A stretch of DNA of 64,000 nucleotides from Ascochyta rabiei. Lineage: Eukaryota > Ascomycota > Dothideomycetes > Pleosporales > Didymellaceae. The position numbers and the translations under genes were made by a program. Where the stretch lies: assembly GCF_004011695.2 (NCBI RefSeq), contig NC_082413.1, positions 1,037,001-1,101,000 on the forward strand. The letters are read 5' to 3'. Of this stretch, positions 48,377 through 58,038 are shown piece by piece. Each line of letters begins with the position of its first letter. The first letter of the stretch is position 1. Under the pieces are notes generated by a model. The model was not told where the DNA came from, did no database searches, and saw only the letters and a list, made by a program, of their open reading frames with translations.

Positions 48377-50239
48377 ACGTACCCTACGGACAAGCCAGTT
48401 ACCAGACAAGTCGGTCACTTTTGCTAAGCCCCTACCAAACTACCCTTTACATACTAATGCCTTCTTAACAACACTATTTAGACGTGTTAAAAGAAGCTTA
48501 GATACAGCTTGCGCTTTAGGCTCTTAAACAAGACGCAACACTCTCTTAGTAACGCGCTGCAGCTATCTACAGAGTCTCTTAAACAACACTAAGCAACTAA
48601 CACGCAGGACAACCTTTACGCGCTAATTCTATAGCTAACTTATAGAAGCTGGACAATAATAAGGAGAAGGTAATTGTTAAACATGTTCTTATGCTAGACG
48701 CGCAAGGGTTTCCCCTTAGCTCTTAGATGTGGCTACTATAGCTAATTCTTTACGCGCTAAGCGTAATCTAGGTCCTGTTAGCGCAAACTGGCCTAGTATG
48801 TTTGTTAAGCAGCACCTAGAGCTTATAGTTAAGTTTAATTGCAAGTACAACTATAAGAGAGCCCTCTGTAAGGATCCTAAGGTTCTATAGAGCTAGTTTA
48901 GCCTAGTAGCTAACACTAAAGCTAAGTATAGCATCTAGGATAAAGACATGTACAACTTTAACAAGACAGGCTTTATAATAGGCTAGATCTCCCTAGAAGC
49001 AGTTATTACAGCTTTAGAACAACAGGGTCGGCTAAAGGCAGTCTAGCTAGGTAACTAGGAGTGAGCTACGGCTATAGTAGGCATCAATGCCAAAGGATAG
49101 GCTATTCCTGCCTTCCTTATCTTTAAGGCCTACTACTACCTCTCTGCCTAGTACAAAGAAGAGGATCTGCCTTAAGACTAGGTTATTAGAGTCTCTGATA
49201 ACGGCTAGACTACTAACAAGCTTAGTCTAGACTAGATAAGCCACTTTAATAGGCATACAAAGGAGCGTACTGTTAGCACCTACTGTTTACTTATTATTAA
49301 TAGTTATAAGAGCTACAACTCTCTTAAATTCCAGCAGTAGTGCAAGGATAGCAAGATAATTACTTTTTACTTGCCTTTCTACTTATTACACCTAATACAG
49401 CCTCTTAATATAGCTTATTTTGCTGCTTTAAAGAAGGTGTATAGGCGCTAAGCTAAAATACTTATACGTAACTAGATTAACTATATTATAAAGACAGAGT
49501 TTCTACTATGCTTTATACGCGCCTATAACGCTGTAATTACTTTTAGGAATATCTAGGGAGGGTTCTAAGGCGCTAGACTGGTCCTGTTTAACCTACAACA
49601 GGTTATAAGCAGCCTTAATATAAAGCTGCGCACGCTATTACTACTACTACCTGTTAACAACAAGCTCTGGCAGTCGCAAACCCTAAGCAACACCCTTAAA
49701 CTAGGGTCGCAATTAACGCTTGTGAAGATAAGGATTTAGAGGTATATAGATAGCTCGCCTACCTCTATAGTTAAAGCGTTTAAGAAGGTCTTAAAGGGGG
49801 CAGCTATAATTGCGCACAAGCTAGTGTTAGCGCAATAGGAGATTGCTAAGCTTTAAGCTGCTAATAAGGCAGCTATACAACAAAAATCACACAAAAGAAA
49901 GTAGGTTAAGAAAGAAGGTACTCTAGTAGTTAAAGAGGGCTAGCGATTAACAGCCCTAAAAGAGTTTAGGGCGCGTTGTGATGGTAAGAAGGCAAAGAAG
50001 CAGGTGCGCGCTAAAGTGGGTAAGCCTTCCTAAAGGCGCTGTGGACAGTGCAGTAAGACTAGACATAACGCGCGAACGTGTAAGAAAGATGTAGAAGTAG
50101 TTTCTAAATAATATTACAGACTGTACTGCAGTTTACAGTGTTAATTTAGGTTGTTTTAGGTTATAATGGGGTGGAGTTTAGTGGGGGCTTGGTAAAAGTA
50201 ACTAACTCGTCCGGTAACCGGCTCGTCCGTAGGGTACGT
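48377..50239 (+). mobile_element. Fot1/pogo-like DNA transposon 2 (1863 bp)
   Basis: Terminal inverted repeats of about 60 bp start ACGTACCCTACGGACAAGCC and end with the complement. TA lies on both sides (48375-48376 and 50240-50241), and the other Copia copy has the empty site with a single TA near 59758. The plus strand encodes a degraded pogo/Fot1 transposase: MYNFNKTGFIIG near 48950 (Asp to Asn), VISDNG near 49193, LIINSYKSYN near 49295, ITFYLPFYLLHLIQPLNIAY near 49355, and a C-terminal CGQCSKTRHNARTC knuckle near 50050. It differs from transposon 1 in its inverted repeats. Confidence 0.92.
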
Positions 50240-50457
50240 TATAACTTTATGTTCTAATAGCTGCTAAGGTGTTCTTGCTTAGCTTCTTTAAACTATTTAT
50301 AAAGGCGGTAGTCCTCTAGGTTTAATTATGCCGTTAGCTCTAGTAGAAGTTAGCTTTAATAAGGCTTAAGCCCTTTTATTAGCATTTATTTTAACCTAGC
50401 CTTATTAATATTATTACCCTAGTATGTGCCTATACATCTACCTTATATGCTAGCTAT

Positions 50458-50659
50458 TGTAAAGAGTGTACAAAGCGATTATGAGGGAGGATAGGGTTAA
50501 AGAGGATAGTAGGTGTATTAAGGTACGTAGTATGTAGTAACGAGACTAATCGCTAGAGTATTAGCGATAACCTCCGACACCTTTATATAGTCTGGGCTAG
50601 CTAGCCCTATAGTAGCTTGCCAAGACTAGCAGAGGTACCCCTAGGCCTAGCGCCTAACA
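50458..50659 (-). repeat. Solo LTR of the chromodomain Gypsy (202 bp)
   Basis: An inverse copy of the LTRs at 20569-20770 and 27624-27825, exactly 202 bp. GCTAT precedes it and TCTAT follows (one mismatch), and Copia copy B shows the uninterrupted AGCTATAAATAT at about 59970. A solo LTR implies LTR-LTR recombination after insertion. It keeps more TCG and CCG than the full-length copy. Confidence 0.93.
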
Positions 50660-53600
50660 TCTATAAATACAGCTTTCTATAGGATAGTTTGTAAAGTTTC
50701 TTAAGATTACGCTAGCGTTAATTCTAACTAATTAGCAGTTAACTAGTGCTACCTACTAACTCCTAATTAGCTGTTACCTCTTGCTAACTAGGATAACAAC
50801 AACATGTTTATTAACAACGTAACTAGTAGTAGAGTTAGAGGAGGGGTTAGATATATATGTCTAGCTTTCTATCTAATATTATATCCTAGTTTATCTTCTA
50901 TAGTTTTTAAGTGTATAATAGTATTATCCTAATAGAATAACTAGATTTTAGCCTTATTTTAGGGTAGAGGTAGAAGCTCTACGCTTCTTATCTATATTGC
51001 TATCTCTTTAAGAGTGCTGTACATAAGGTTGTCTATTAGGTTCTAAGTCTAGCTACTAAAGACAGTATCCTTATTAAAGATTATATTTCTTATACTAATA
51101 AATTTTACTAAGGTTAAAATCTATATCTAATATATGTTTAAAGATTAGTATCCTACTAGGTATCCTACCTATACGCTTAGATCTAGTTACTAAAGTTATA
51201 ATTTTCCTTAAAGGGTGTTACTTATAAGAGTAAAGGCTTTATATCTGTATACCTTTAGGTATACCTAGTTTAGTTTCCTACTTAATATATTTAGGCTGCC
51301 TAGTTAAGCTGTATAGATAAAGAACATATTATAGGTTGTTTTCTAGTTATTTAATAACCTTAGTGTTTAGTTGTATAGGTACACTACTACCTTTATAATC
51401 TCTAGCTACATTTCCTATAGTAGGTTTACGTCTAATCTTATAGTATATACCTTATCTTTTATTATACCCCCTAAGTATTTAGCACCTCTATTCTGTGCTT
51501 AGGTGTCTAGTGTAGAAGGCTTAAGCATAATTAATTATGCAGCGCACTATTGCAATACTTCTAGTTTTACTGTAGTAATTTTACTATTACACTTAATTAC
51601 CTTAACCTAGATCTTGTATTATTCTCACAGGAATTGTGTAAGAGTGTCTAGGAAGTAGCTAATTGTTTTTCCTAGTTAATTATCTTTAAAATAGAAGTCC
51701 TAGAGGAAGCTAGATTGCCTGTTAATAGTAAGTAATTAGCTTTTTTCCTTAGTAAAGCTTTCTTCTTTATATAAGTAGAAGTTAATTGCTATACGTTCTT
51801 CTTATCCTTTACTGCTTATTTGTAGTATTTAACTAATTTGCCTCTTAGTCTTACCCTGTCTGTAAGCATTATATTAGACTGTAGTAATACCTCTAACTCT
51901 TACTACCTAAGATTATTAGATAAGGTGTTTAATAGTAGTAGCTCTTTAGTGCTCTATTTGCTTATGCTATAGCAGAGTAGTAGTAGTCTTAGGTATTTAG
52001 CTTTATATTAATTATATTACAAATACTGTCTATAGTTATTTTCTAAGTACCTATTATCTATATTTTTTATCTAAGGATGTAATAGCTGTGTTGTCTACTT
52101 ATCTAAGCTAACTTAGATCTCCCTTTGTATCCTACTAGATACCCTGTTAACGTAGCTATTAGAATAAGAAAAGGTTGTAAAGTATATCTAGGTACTATGC
52201 TACGTTGTGTAGTATAAGAGTATTTAATTAGCTTATGTTTAATAGATAGAGATAGACAGTGCTATATCCCTATATCTATACCTAGGAGTTTCCTGCCTAT
52301 AGGTGGTTATTTAATAAAGGTAGAGTAAGGTGTTATATCTAGTCCTTATTGTTTAAAATATAGATTATTAATCCTAAGTTAAGAATAAAGGAGTTTCTAA
52401 GAGGGTAGCTTAGTAGCTCTATATTGTGTAATTCTTTAACTAGACTTATATTAATTATTAATATCTTCTGTCCCTATAGTTATCCTAAAGGTACCTCTAA
52501 TATTGAGGATGTCTTAATAGCTAGTGTCTTAGTGTAAGCTTGTTTTGCAGATCTAACCTAATCTTAAAGGTTAGCATTTTGTTCTATCCTAAATTATACT
52601 ATCTTAGTAATTCTATTATATAGGGTAAACTATTTTAGTGCTTTATCTTTATAGACGTAGTAGTAATCTTCTAGACTATAGTGTTGTCTATAAGCAGGGC
52701 ATTTTGCTCTTCTAGCTGCTGCTGTATCTCCTCTTAGGGACTGCTTAGATATAGTTATTTAACTAACATTCTGTTTTTAATAAGGTCTTTCCTAACTCCC
52801 CTGTGTAGTAGAAGTAGATAATACGTCTTTAATAACATAAAAGGCGTCTCTGTTAGTGTCTAGGGTAGATTTACTACTAGCAGTAAGAGTTAAGTTGTTC
52901 CCTGCAGCAAAGGCGCCCCTTTACTGTCTCCTCTTAGGGTAGTACTTACTTATATAGACTTAAAAGCGTTTTATTATTTCTTTATAAGTTATGTTTTGTT
53001 CTTATCTACTATAGTCCTAGAACATTTTTTGTTCTTATCTACTATAGTCCTAGAACATTATTACCTAGGTTAGTACTATTTTTATTACTAAATCTAAGAA
53101 GTCTTAGATAGTGTCTTATATATTGTATATTTTAGTAATACCCTCTATTTTAGTATTAGTTGCAGTATTATTATACTTAAGGAGCTAGGTATCCTAGCTT
53201 CTAGGTTGTCTTATTAGTTTAAGGGCTACTAGGTATTCGTAGCGTATGCGTAATAATTCTTCTTTAGCATTAATACTAACTATATATTTAAGGCTAATAA
53301 GCTATATTTAAATTAATTTACCTAGTTAGTACCAGTTCTTTATAAGGTAAGGTAATACTAAGCTTTAGGTAAACATTACTACCTTGTCTAGGTTAGTTTA
53401 TTCCTTACAGTAGTCTCTATCTGCTATCTTATAGGATTTAAGGCAGCTCTTCTAATAGTTATTATCTTCCTTCTATGCCTTTAGGCTATTAGCTAATAGT
53501 TAAGATAGGATTTCTAGAAGCTAAGGGTTTCTTTGTTTGTTATTGCTAAAGGCTAGCCTCCTCTTATAGTTAGTAATGTCTAGGGTATTAGGTACTTATA

Positions 53601-54271
53601 GCTTAGTCCTTAGAAGAATAGTCTAATTTAGGTCTATCTTCTTCTATACGTCTAGAGAGGCGCAGTAGGTCTATAGTTAATATAACTTAGGTATGTAAGT
53701 TATATAATCTAGAAGAATTATTATTAAATTACATATTATTAATAGCAAAATTTTAAAAGGGTATTTTAGTAGTGTTAGTAAGACTCTTAATTGTTAGAAA
53801 ATATGCTTAATGTGCAAAGATAATTATAAAGGTAATTAATTTATAATAATCTATCTTAATAGCTAATTTTATGTGTGTGTACCGCTAGCCCCTAAGTTAA
53901 CCAAGGTTAACCCTAACCCCCCAACTTAGTTCAGCAAGGTTGGTTATCTGACATCTGGCCGCTGTCTCACTATCAAAGTGAGGATTGTTACCTTTTTGGC
54001 ATGCTTGGCACGGTGGGCAGAGCCGTAGCCTTAACAGGTAGGGTAGAGCTATAACTTCCTTATAGATAGTCCTAAAATACTATACAGTACTATACAAATT
54101 ACAGACCCTAAAAAAGTAGATAACCCTATCTAATTATTAACGTGCCCTTACAACTCCTGCTGCGTTACTCTAGCAGGCACTAGCAGGTGCTAACCACACT
54201 AAAACTAACTAAAAAGCACCTACTACACTCTACAGAAATTAAATAAATTATGTTAAGTAGATAGGCCCTTA

Positions 54272-54913
54272 ATCTACTACTATCTTGTTATACGTTGCTC
54301 TCTTCTATACATTAAGGTTTATAAAATCAGGATTACTTACCTAAGATAGCATTAGTAGAGGGTAGCAACTAAAGCTATAGCAGGTATAATAATTTATTAA
54401 CTAGTTAGACTTTGCGTAGCCTACTATAAAACATAATTAATAATAGCAATACATTAGAGAGTTTAAGGTTTATTTAACTAAATTTTTATTCTTATTATAG
54501 ATTCTTCTTAAAAACATAAACCAGCGTTAAGTTTAATTCTAGAAGTAACTAGATCTTTTAACGTTCTTTTTACTTATACTTAGATAGTTATGCTAATCTA
54601 TATTATAGCGCATATACTGCCTAAATATTATAAATTAAGCCTTAGAGGCTTAAGTTACATTAGCATAGGCTACGTGCGTAGTAGGGTTATTAATTTCTGC
54701 TGTTAGAGCTAGGTAAGGGTAAGTGTTAAGGTGCGCCTCTCTTTATACTACTATACGCCCCTATTACTATACTTAGCTAGCGCTAATACAGCTAAGACAC
54801 GCTACCTTACTAGAGTAGCCTATAAAAGTTAATTACTATAGAGAATCTACTACTAGATAGCTTTTTTAAAGGCTAAGTGTCTTATATAGTATTTATTATA
54901 CTTAGGTATAGGT
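54272..54913. other. RIP-mutated DNA, no gene recognised
   Basis: About 640 bp of mutated sequence between the MITE and the truncated hAT ends. No frame, inverted repeat or known family was seen. Confidence 0.5.
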
Positions 54914-55208
54914 TACGCTAGTAAAAGGGTAGAGGGTACCCTAGGGTTAGGTAGGGGTTAGGTACAGTCTGCACAGATGTTAGTTAGAGGTAGAGTAGGG
55001 GTATAGTAGTAAAAGGGTAGGGGTTAGGTAGGGGTAGGGTACATCACGTAATGTACCCCTACCCTACCCTACCCTTACCCACGCTAATTCTATGCTAAGA
55101 GGGTAGGGGTAGGGTAGGGTCTACATGGGGTACAGGTAGGGGTTAGGTAGGGGTTAGGTAGGGGTTAGGTAGGGGTTAGGTAGGGGTTAGGTAGGGTAGG
55201 TGTTAGCG
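54914..55208 (+). mobile_element. Truncated hAT ends with telomere-like arrays
   Basis: 54914-55001 matches the left end of the hAT element (TACGCTAGTAAAAGGGTAG, then the same subterminal order), cut after about 88 bp. 55002 begins TATAGTAGTAAAAGGG, which is the right-end repeat TACGGTGGCAAAAGGG with only C-to-T and G-to-A changes, followed by the right subterminal sequence in inverse orientation, ending in TTAGGTAGGGG units at about 55208. Both fragments point the same way, so they are pieces of two elements or of a rearranged one. Confidence 0.75.
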
Positions 55209-55250
55209 GCTAACTCTTTAACTAAAGCAGTTATTGCAAAACTTTGTACT

Positions 55251-55462
55251 GCAGAGATGTAGAACAAAGGAAGCGCTTTTAAACGGTCTATATACCGTGA
55301 GACTCCAAGCACAATTAGTAGAGTTACAGCAGTTGTTGTGTAAATCCTAGGTTATTACAATATAGGCCTACGTAACAACTACTCTAGCTCTACTAGTTTC
55401 CCTTCCAATCTTACAGAATGTAGACTGTTTAAAAGCGCTTTCTTTGTTCTATATCTTTCCAG
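55251..55462. repeat. Foldback sequence with about 38-bp arms
   Basis: GATGTAGAACAAAGGAAGCG (from 55255) through TTTTAAACGGTCTA pairs with 55421-55461 (TAGACTGTTTAAAAGCGC through CTATATCTTTCC). The loop is about 130 bp. It is less mutated than its surroundings. It could be a MITE or a hairpin in a degraded hAT interior; no duplications were found. Confidence 0.6.
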
Positions 55463-55532
55463 TATAATATTTTTTAATAGCTACTTTACTGTAAGAGTTA
55501 CAGGTAGGGGTAGAGGTAGGGAAGAGGTAGGC

Positions 55533-55687
55533 TGTTAAGGACTGGCCTTAGGGTGGGATGCAATAAGGGTCGATATGGTATTGTATCTCTTAAGGAGGTA
55601 ACACGTTGCGTGTCCTTCTAATATGTCTGTAGGGCACGTGACCACCCTGTATCGCTTAAGGCTTAGACAAGGTCTAAGCCTATAACA
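55533..55687 (-). repeat. Gypsy-alpha LTR (155 bp), 3' LTR of copy 3
   Basis: The least mutated of the three LTR copies: TGTTAAGGACTGGCC to CTATAACA on the plus strand. The bases just to the right read TACCTCCTTTATC, the complement of a polypurine tract, so this is the 3' LTR of a minus-strand element extending right. No matching target duplication was visible within the window because the other end lies beyond it. Confidence 0.85.
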
Positions 55688-55949
55688 TACCTCCTTTATC
55701 TATCTCCTAGCTAAATATATTTTACTAGGTCCTTTCTACGTTTTGCGTAGATTAGAGGGGCGCTAGTAGCAGGTAAACCCTAGAGCTAGTTATAGTTACG
55801 TAAGGGTCTGCCTCTTAGTAGGTTAGCTGCTAGTCTAGTCTGTAATTTACCTAGGGTAGTCCCTACGCGTACCTAGGTTGTTTTTGTTTTTCCTAGTGCA
55901 CCTTCCCTTACTAGACGCTGTACTACTCTACGCTCTTGCCTAACCTACC

Positions 55950-57450
55950 TATGTTATACCTACCTATCTTTTTATACCTACCTGTCTAGTTTAAACACTA
56001 TATCTATTATTACGCCTAGCTCTAGTTACTAGGCTACTAGTTATAGGGCTAGTAGTCCCCCTAGCAGAGGTAGTTGTAGCCTGCCTTATCCCCTTCTATC
56101 TACCTATAATATCCCCCTAGTATTTTATAACAGTTATCTAGGTTTTTAATTATAGAATCTAACTATGTCTATAGAGAGCCTGCTGTTACTATATTAGTAA
56201 CTATAAGGTTAAGGGTAACTCTAAGGATAAGGACTTAGTCTCTATCTCTGCCCGCGCTGTCCTATACCGCCCTTACCGCCAGCTTACTATTCTTACTAGC
56301 TAGCCTAGTAAGTGCCTTACGTCTGTTATAGGCCTACTACTAGCTAATTCTGTCTATAGCTAACTACCTCCCTAGTACTAGTAAGACCTACCATACCTGT
56401 GCTAAGCGCTAGCATGTTTACTTTTAGGACAACAGTCCTTTTACTACTAATATAGAGCTCTACTATACCTAGTATAACTTTAAGGGGTATATCTAGGTAT
56501 ATAGCTCTATCCTAGGTATATATCTGTAGCTAATTATTATTAAGGCGTCTGTATAGGGTAGCAACCCCTATATTAATATAGCTAGAACCGAGGGTGTTAA
56601 TAGTAATAAGGCTAACTAGGGTAGGTAGCCTATCTTTGTCTGTAAGTGTCCTACCTATTGCTGTAAGGGGTATTTTACTAATCTGCTTTACACTGTTTAG
56701 GCGCCTACTATAAGCTCTACTAAGCCTATAAGTCTACTCTTAACCTAGCCTACGCTAACCCCTTACTAGCTAAGCAGCTAACCTCTTCTTATATTGCCTG
56801 TTCTTCCCCTAAGCCTAGTGCGTAGATTATGCTGCCTACTGCACCCTTATCTAGCTGTTGTAGTAGTAACTAGTTTAACGCCTACTTCTAACAGTTTACG
56901 TCTAATATAGGAAGAGCTATTAAGACATAGACAAAGCGTATAAACTAGTTTAAGGAGGTCTAGACCTATACTATTATAAGTCTTCTACCTATATTAAGAG
57001 TATAGCTAACCTACCCTAAAGGAGGCTATTACCTAGGTTAAGCGCCTACTTACTACACCCTAGCGCTGCCTAGAGTACCTGTTGTTGTCCTGCCTACCCT
57101 ACTGCCTACACTCTGCCTCTCCTACTAAGCACTACCCTTTCCCCTACTAGATCTGCTCGCCCCCCTACTAAGTCTGCTTGCCCTTCTGCTACTGCTGCTT
57201 ACCCTCCCTGTTAGAGCTGCGCACCCTACGTTGCAGCACTACAGCACCTACCCCTTACTTCTTAGCCTAGTTATAATAGGCCTGTAGTATTACTGTTAGT
57301 AAAAAGGAAGAGGATAAGGAAGAGGATAACTATAAGTAGGACTGCTGCTGCTGCATAGCGCGTAATTAGGCTCTAGACATAGCTACTGCTGCCTACTGTT
57401 CCCTATTCCCTAATAAGACTATTTTTTAAGATCTAAGTTCCTGCGTTAGT
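55950..57450 (+). pseudogene. Unrecognised plus-strand reading in the Gypsy-alpha 3' region
   Basis: Opposite to the element's polyprotein, the plus strand at about 56360-56720 gives a coherent reading with CKCPTYCCKGYF (near 56640) and a Pro/Ser/Thr-rich tail further on (to about 57260). The minus strand of the same stretch is less coherent. This part of the element is absent from copies 1 and 2, so it could be an element-specific antisense gene or a captured or inserted fragment. Family unknown. Confidence 0.3.
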
Positions 57451-58038
57451 AGCTAGTAGAGTGTAAGAGGTATTGTTGTACTGTTACTATAGGGATCCTA
57501 AGCTCTCCTGCGCTAGGCATAAGGCCTAGTGCAGTATCTCCTAATAGGACCCCTTAAGGGTTATTCTAAAATAATAAAAGCTATTCTTACTTTAGCCTAC
57601 CCCTTGTGTTTTATATATACTGCTGTAAAGGACTTTTAGGCTATTATATCCTATAATATGTTTAGAGGCTTCTATATTAGCTTTATATATCCTTTCTATT
57701 TAACTAGAACCTATGTCTTATTCTGTCTGCAGGCCCTCTTCTTTTTTATAATTACCTCTACCTCCTATTTACTAAGGTTGGATTATCCTCCTCCAGGATA
57801 ACTAGTAGACCTAGTCTACTTTCCTGTAGGTACTATGTTAGTAGTAGGTTAGAGGCTGTATGCTCTAGCAGGTCTATATACACTATCTTATAGAGGTTAC
57901 CTAGCAAATCTAGAGTAACTGTTAGAGGGGTAGGAACTGTAACTACTGTGTACTAGGCTTTTAACTAATTACGTCTCTAGATTAGACTGTTAGTTTTTAC
58001 ATTATAAATAGAAAACTATACCCTATCTTCTATATAGT

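Larger units (their letters stand above)
46656..53953 (-). mobile_element. Ty1/Copia element A (7298 bp with insertions, about 5.2 kb without)
   Basis: LTRs of 162 bp each lie at 46656-46817 and 53792-53953. Reverse transcriptase on the minus strand reads VTIFFYVDNIII at about 47880-47912, the Copia YVDD box with Asp to Asn. The left LTR is followed by AAGCTAAGGGGGTG on the minus strand, a polypurine tract, so the left LTR is the 3' LTR. Target duplication TCTAG/TCTGG (46651-46655 and 53954-53958) lies within the TRIM's 3' LTR. A Fot1/pogo transposon and a solo LTR are nested inside. Order expected on the minus strand is Gag, integrase, RT, RNase H. All frames carry stops. Confidence 0.9.
46104..54036 (+). 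mobile_element. TRIM-like miniature LTR element (about 637 bp before insertion)
   Basis: The 5' LTR is 46104-46273 (170 bp, TGTTAGGCTCTCAGCC to CCTTAATA). The internal region is 46274-46570, about 297 bp with no frame, ending in the polypurine tract AAGAAGGGGAGATAT. The 3' LTR begins at 46571 and is split by a Copia element, resuming at 53959 and ending CCTTAACA at 54036. GGTAG flanks the unit on both sides (46099-46103 and 54037-54041), the 5-bp duplication of an integrase-mediated event. With no coding capacity it must have used another element's enzymes. Both LTRs carry the hairpin-forming GTGGATGCGTCCAC. Confidence 0.85.
45775..54271. mobile_element. MITE-like element (about 560 bp before insertions), outermost layer of a nest
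   Basis: The ends form inverted repeats of about 35 bp: TAAGGGCCTGTCTACTTTAC at the left and the complement of TAAGGGCCTATCTACTTAAC at the right. Removing the 7.9-kb TRIM nest and its duplication leaves about 560 bp without a recognisable frame, hence non-autonomous. Flanks ATCTCTAC (left) and ATCTACTAC (right) look like a diverged 8-9 bp target duplication with a one-base indel, which would fit hAT, but this is not certain. It is heavily RIP-mutated. Confidence 0.65.
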
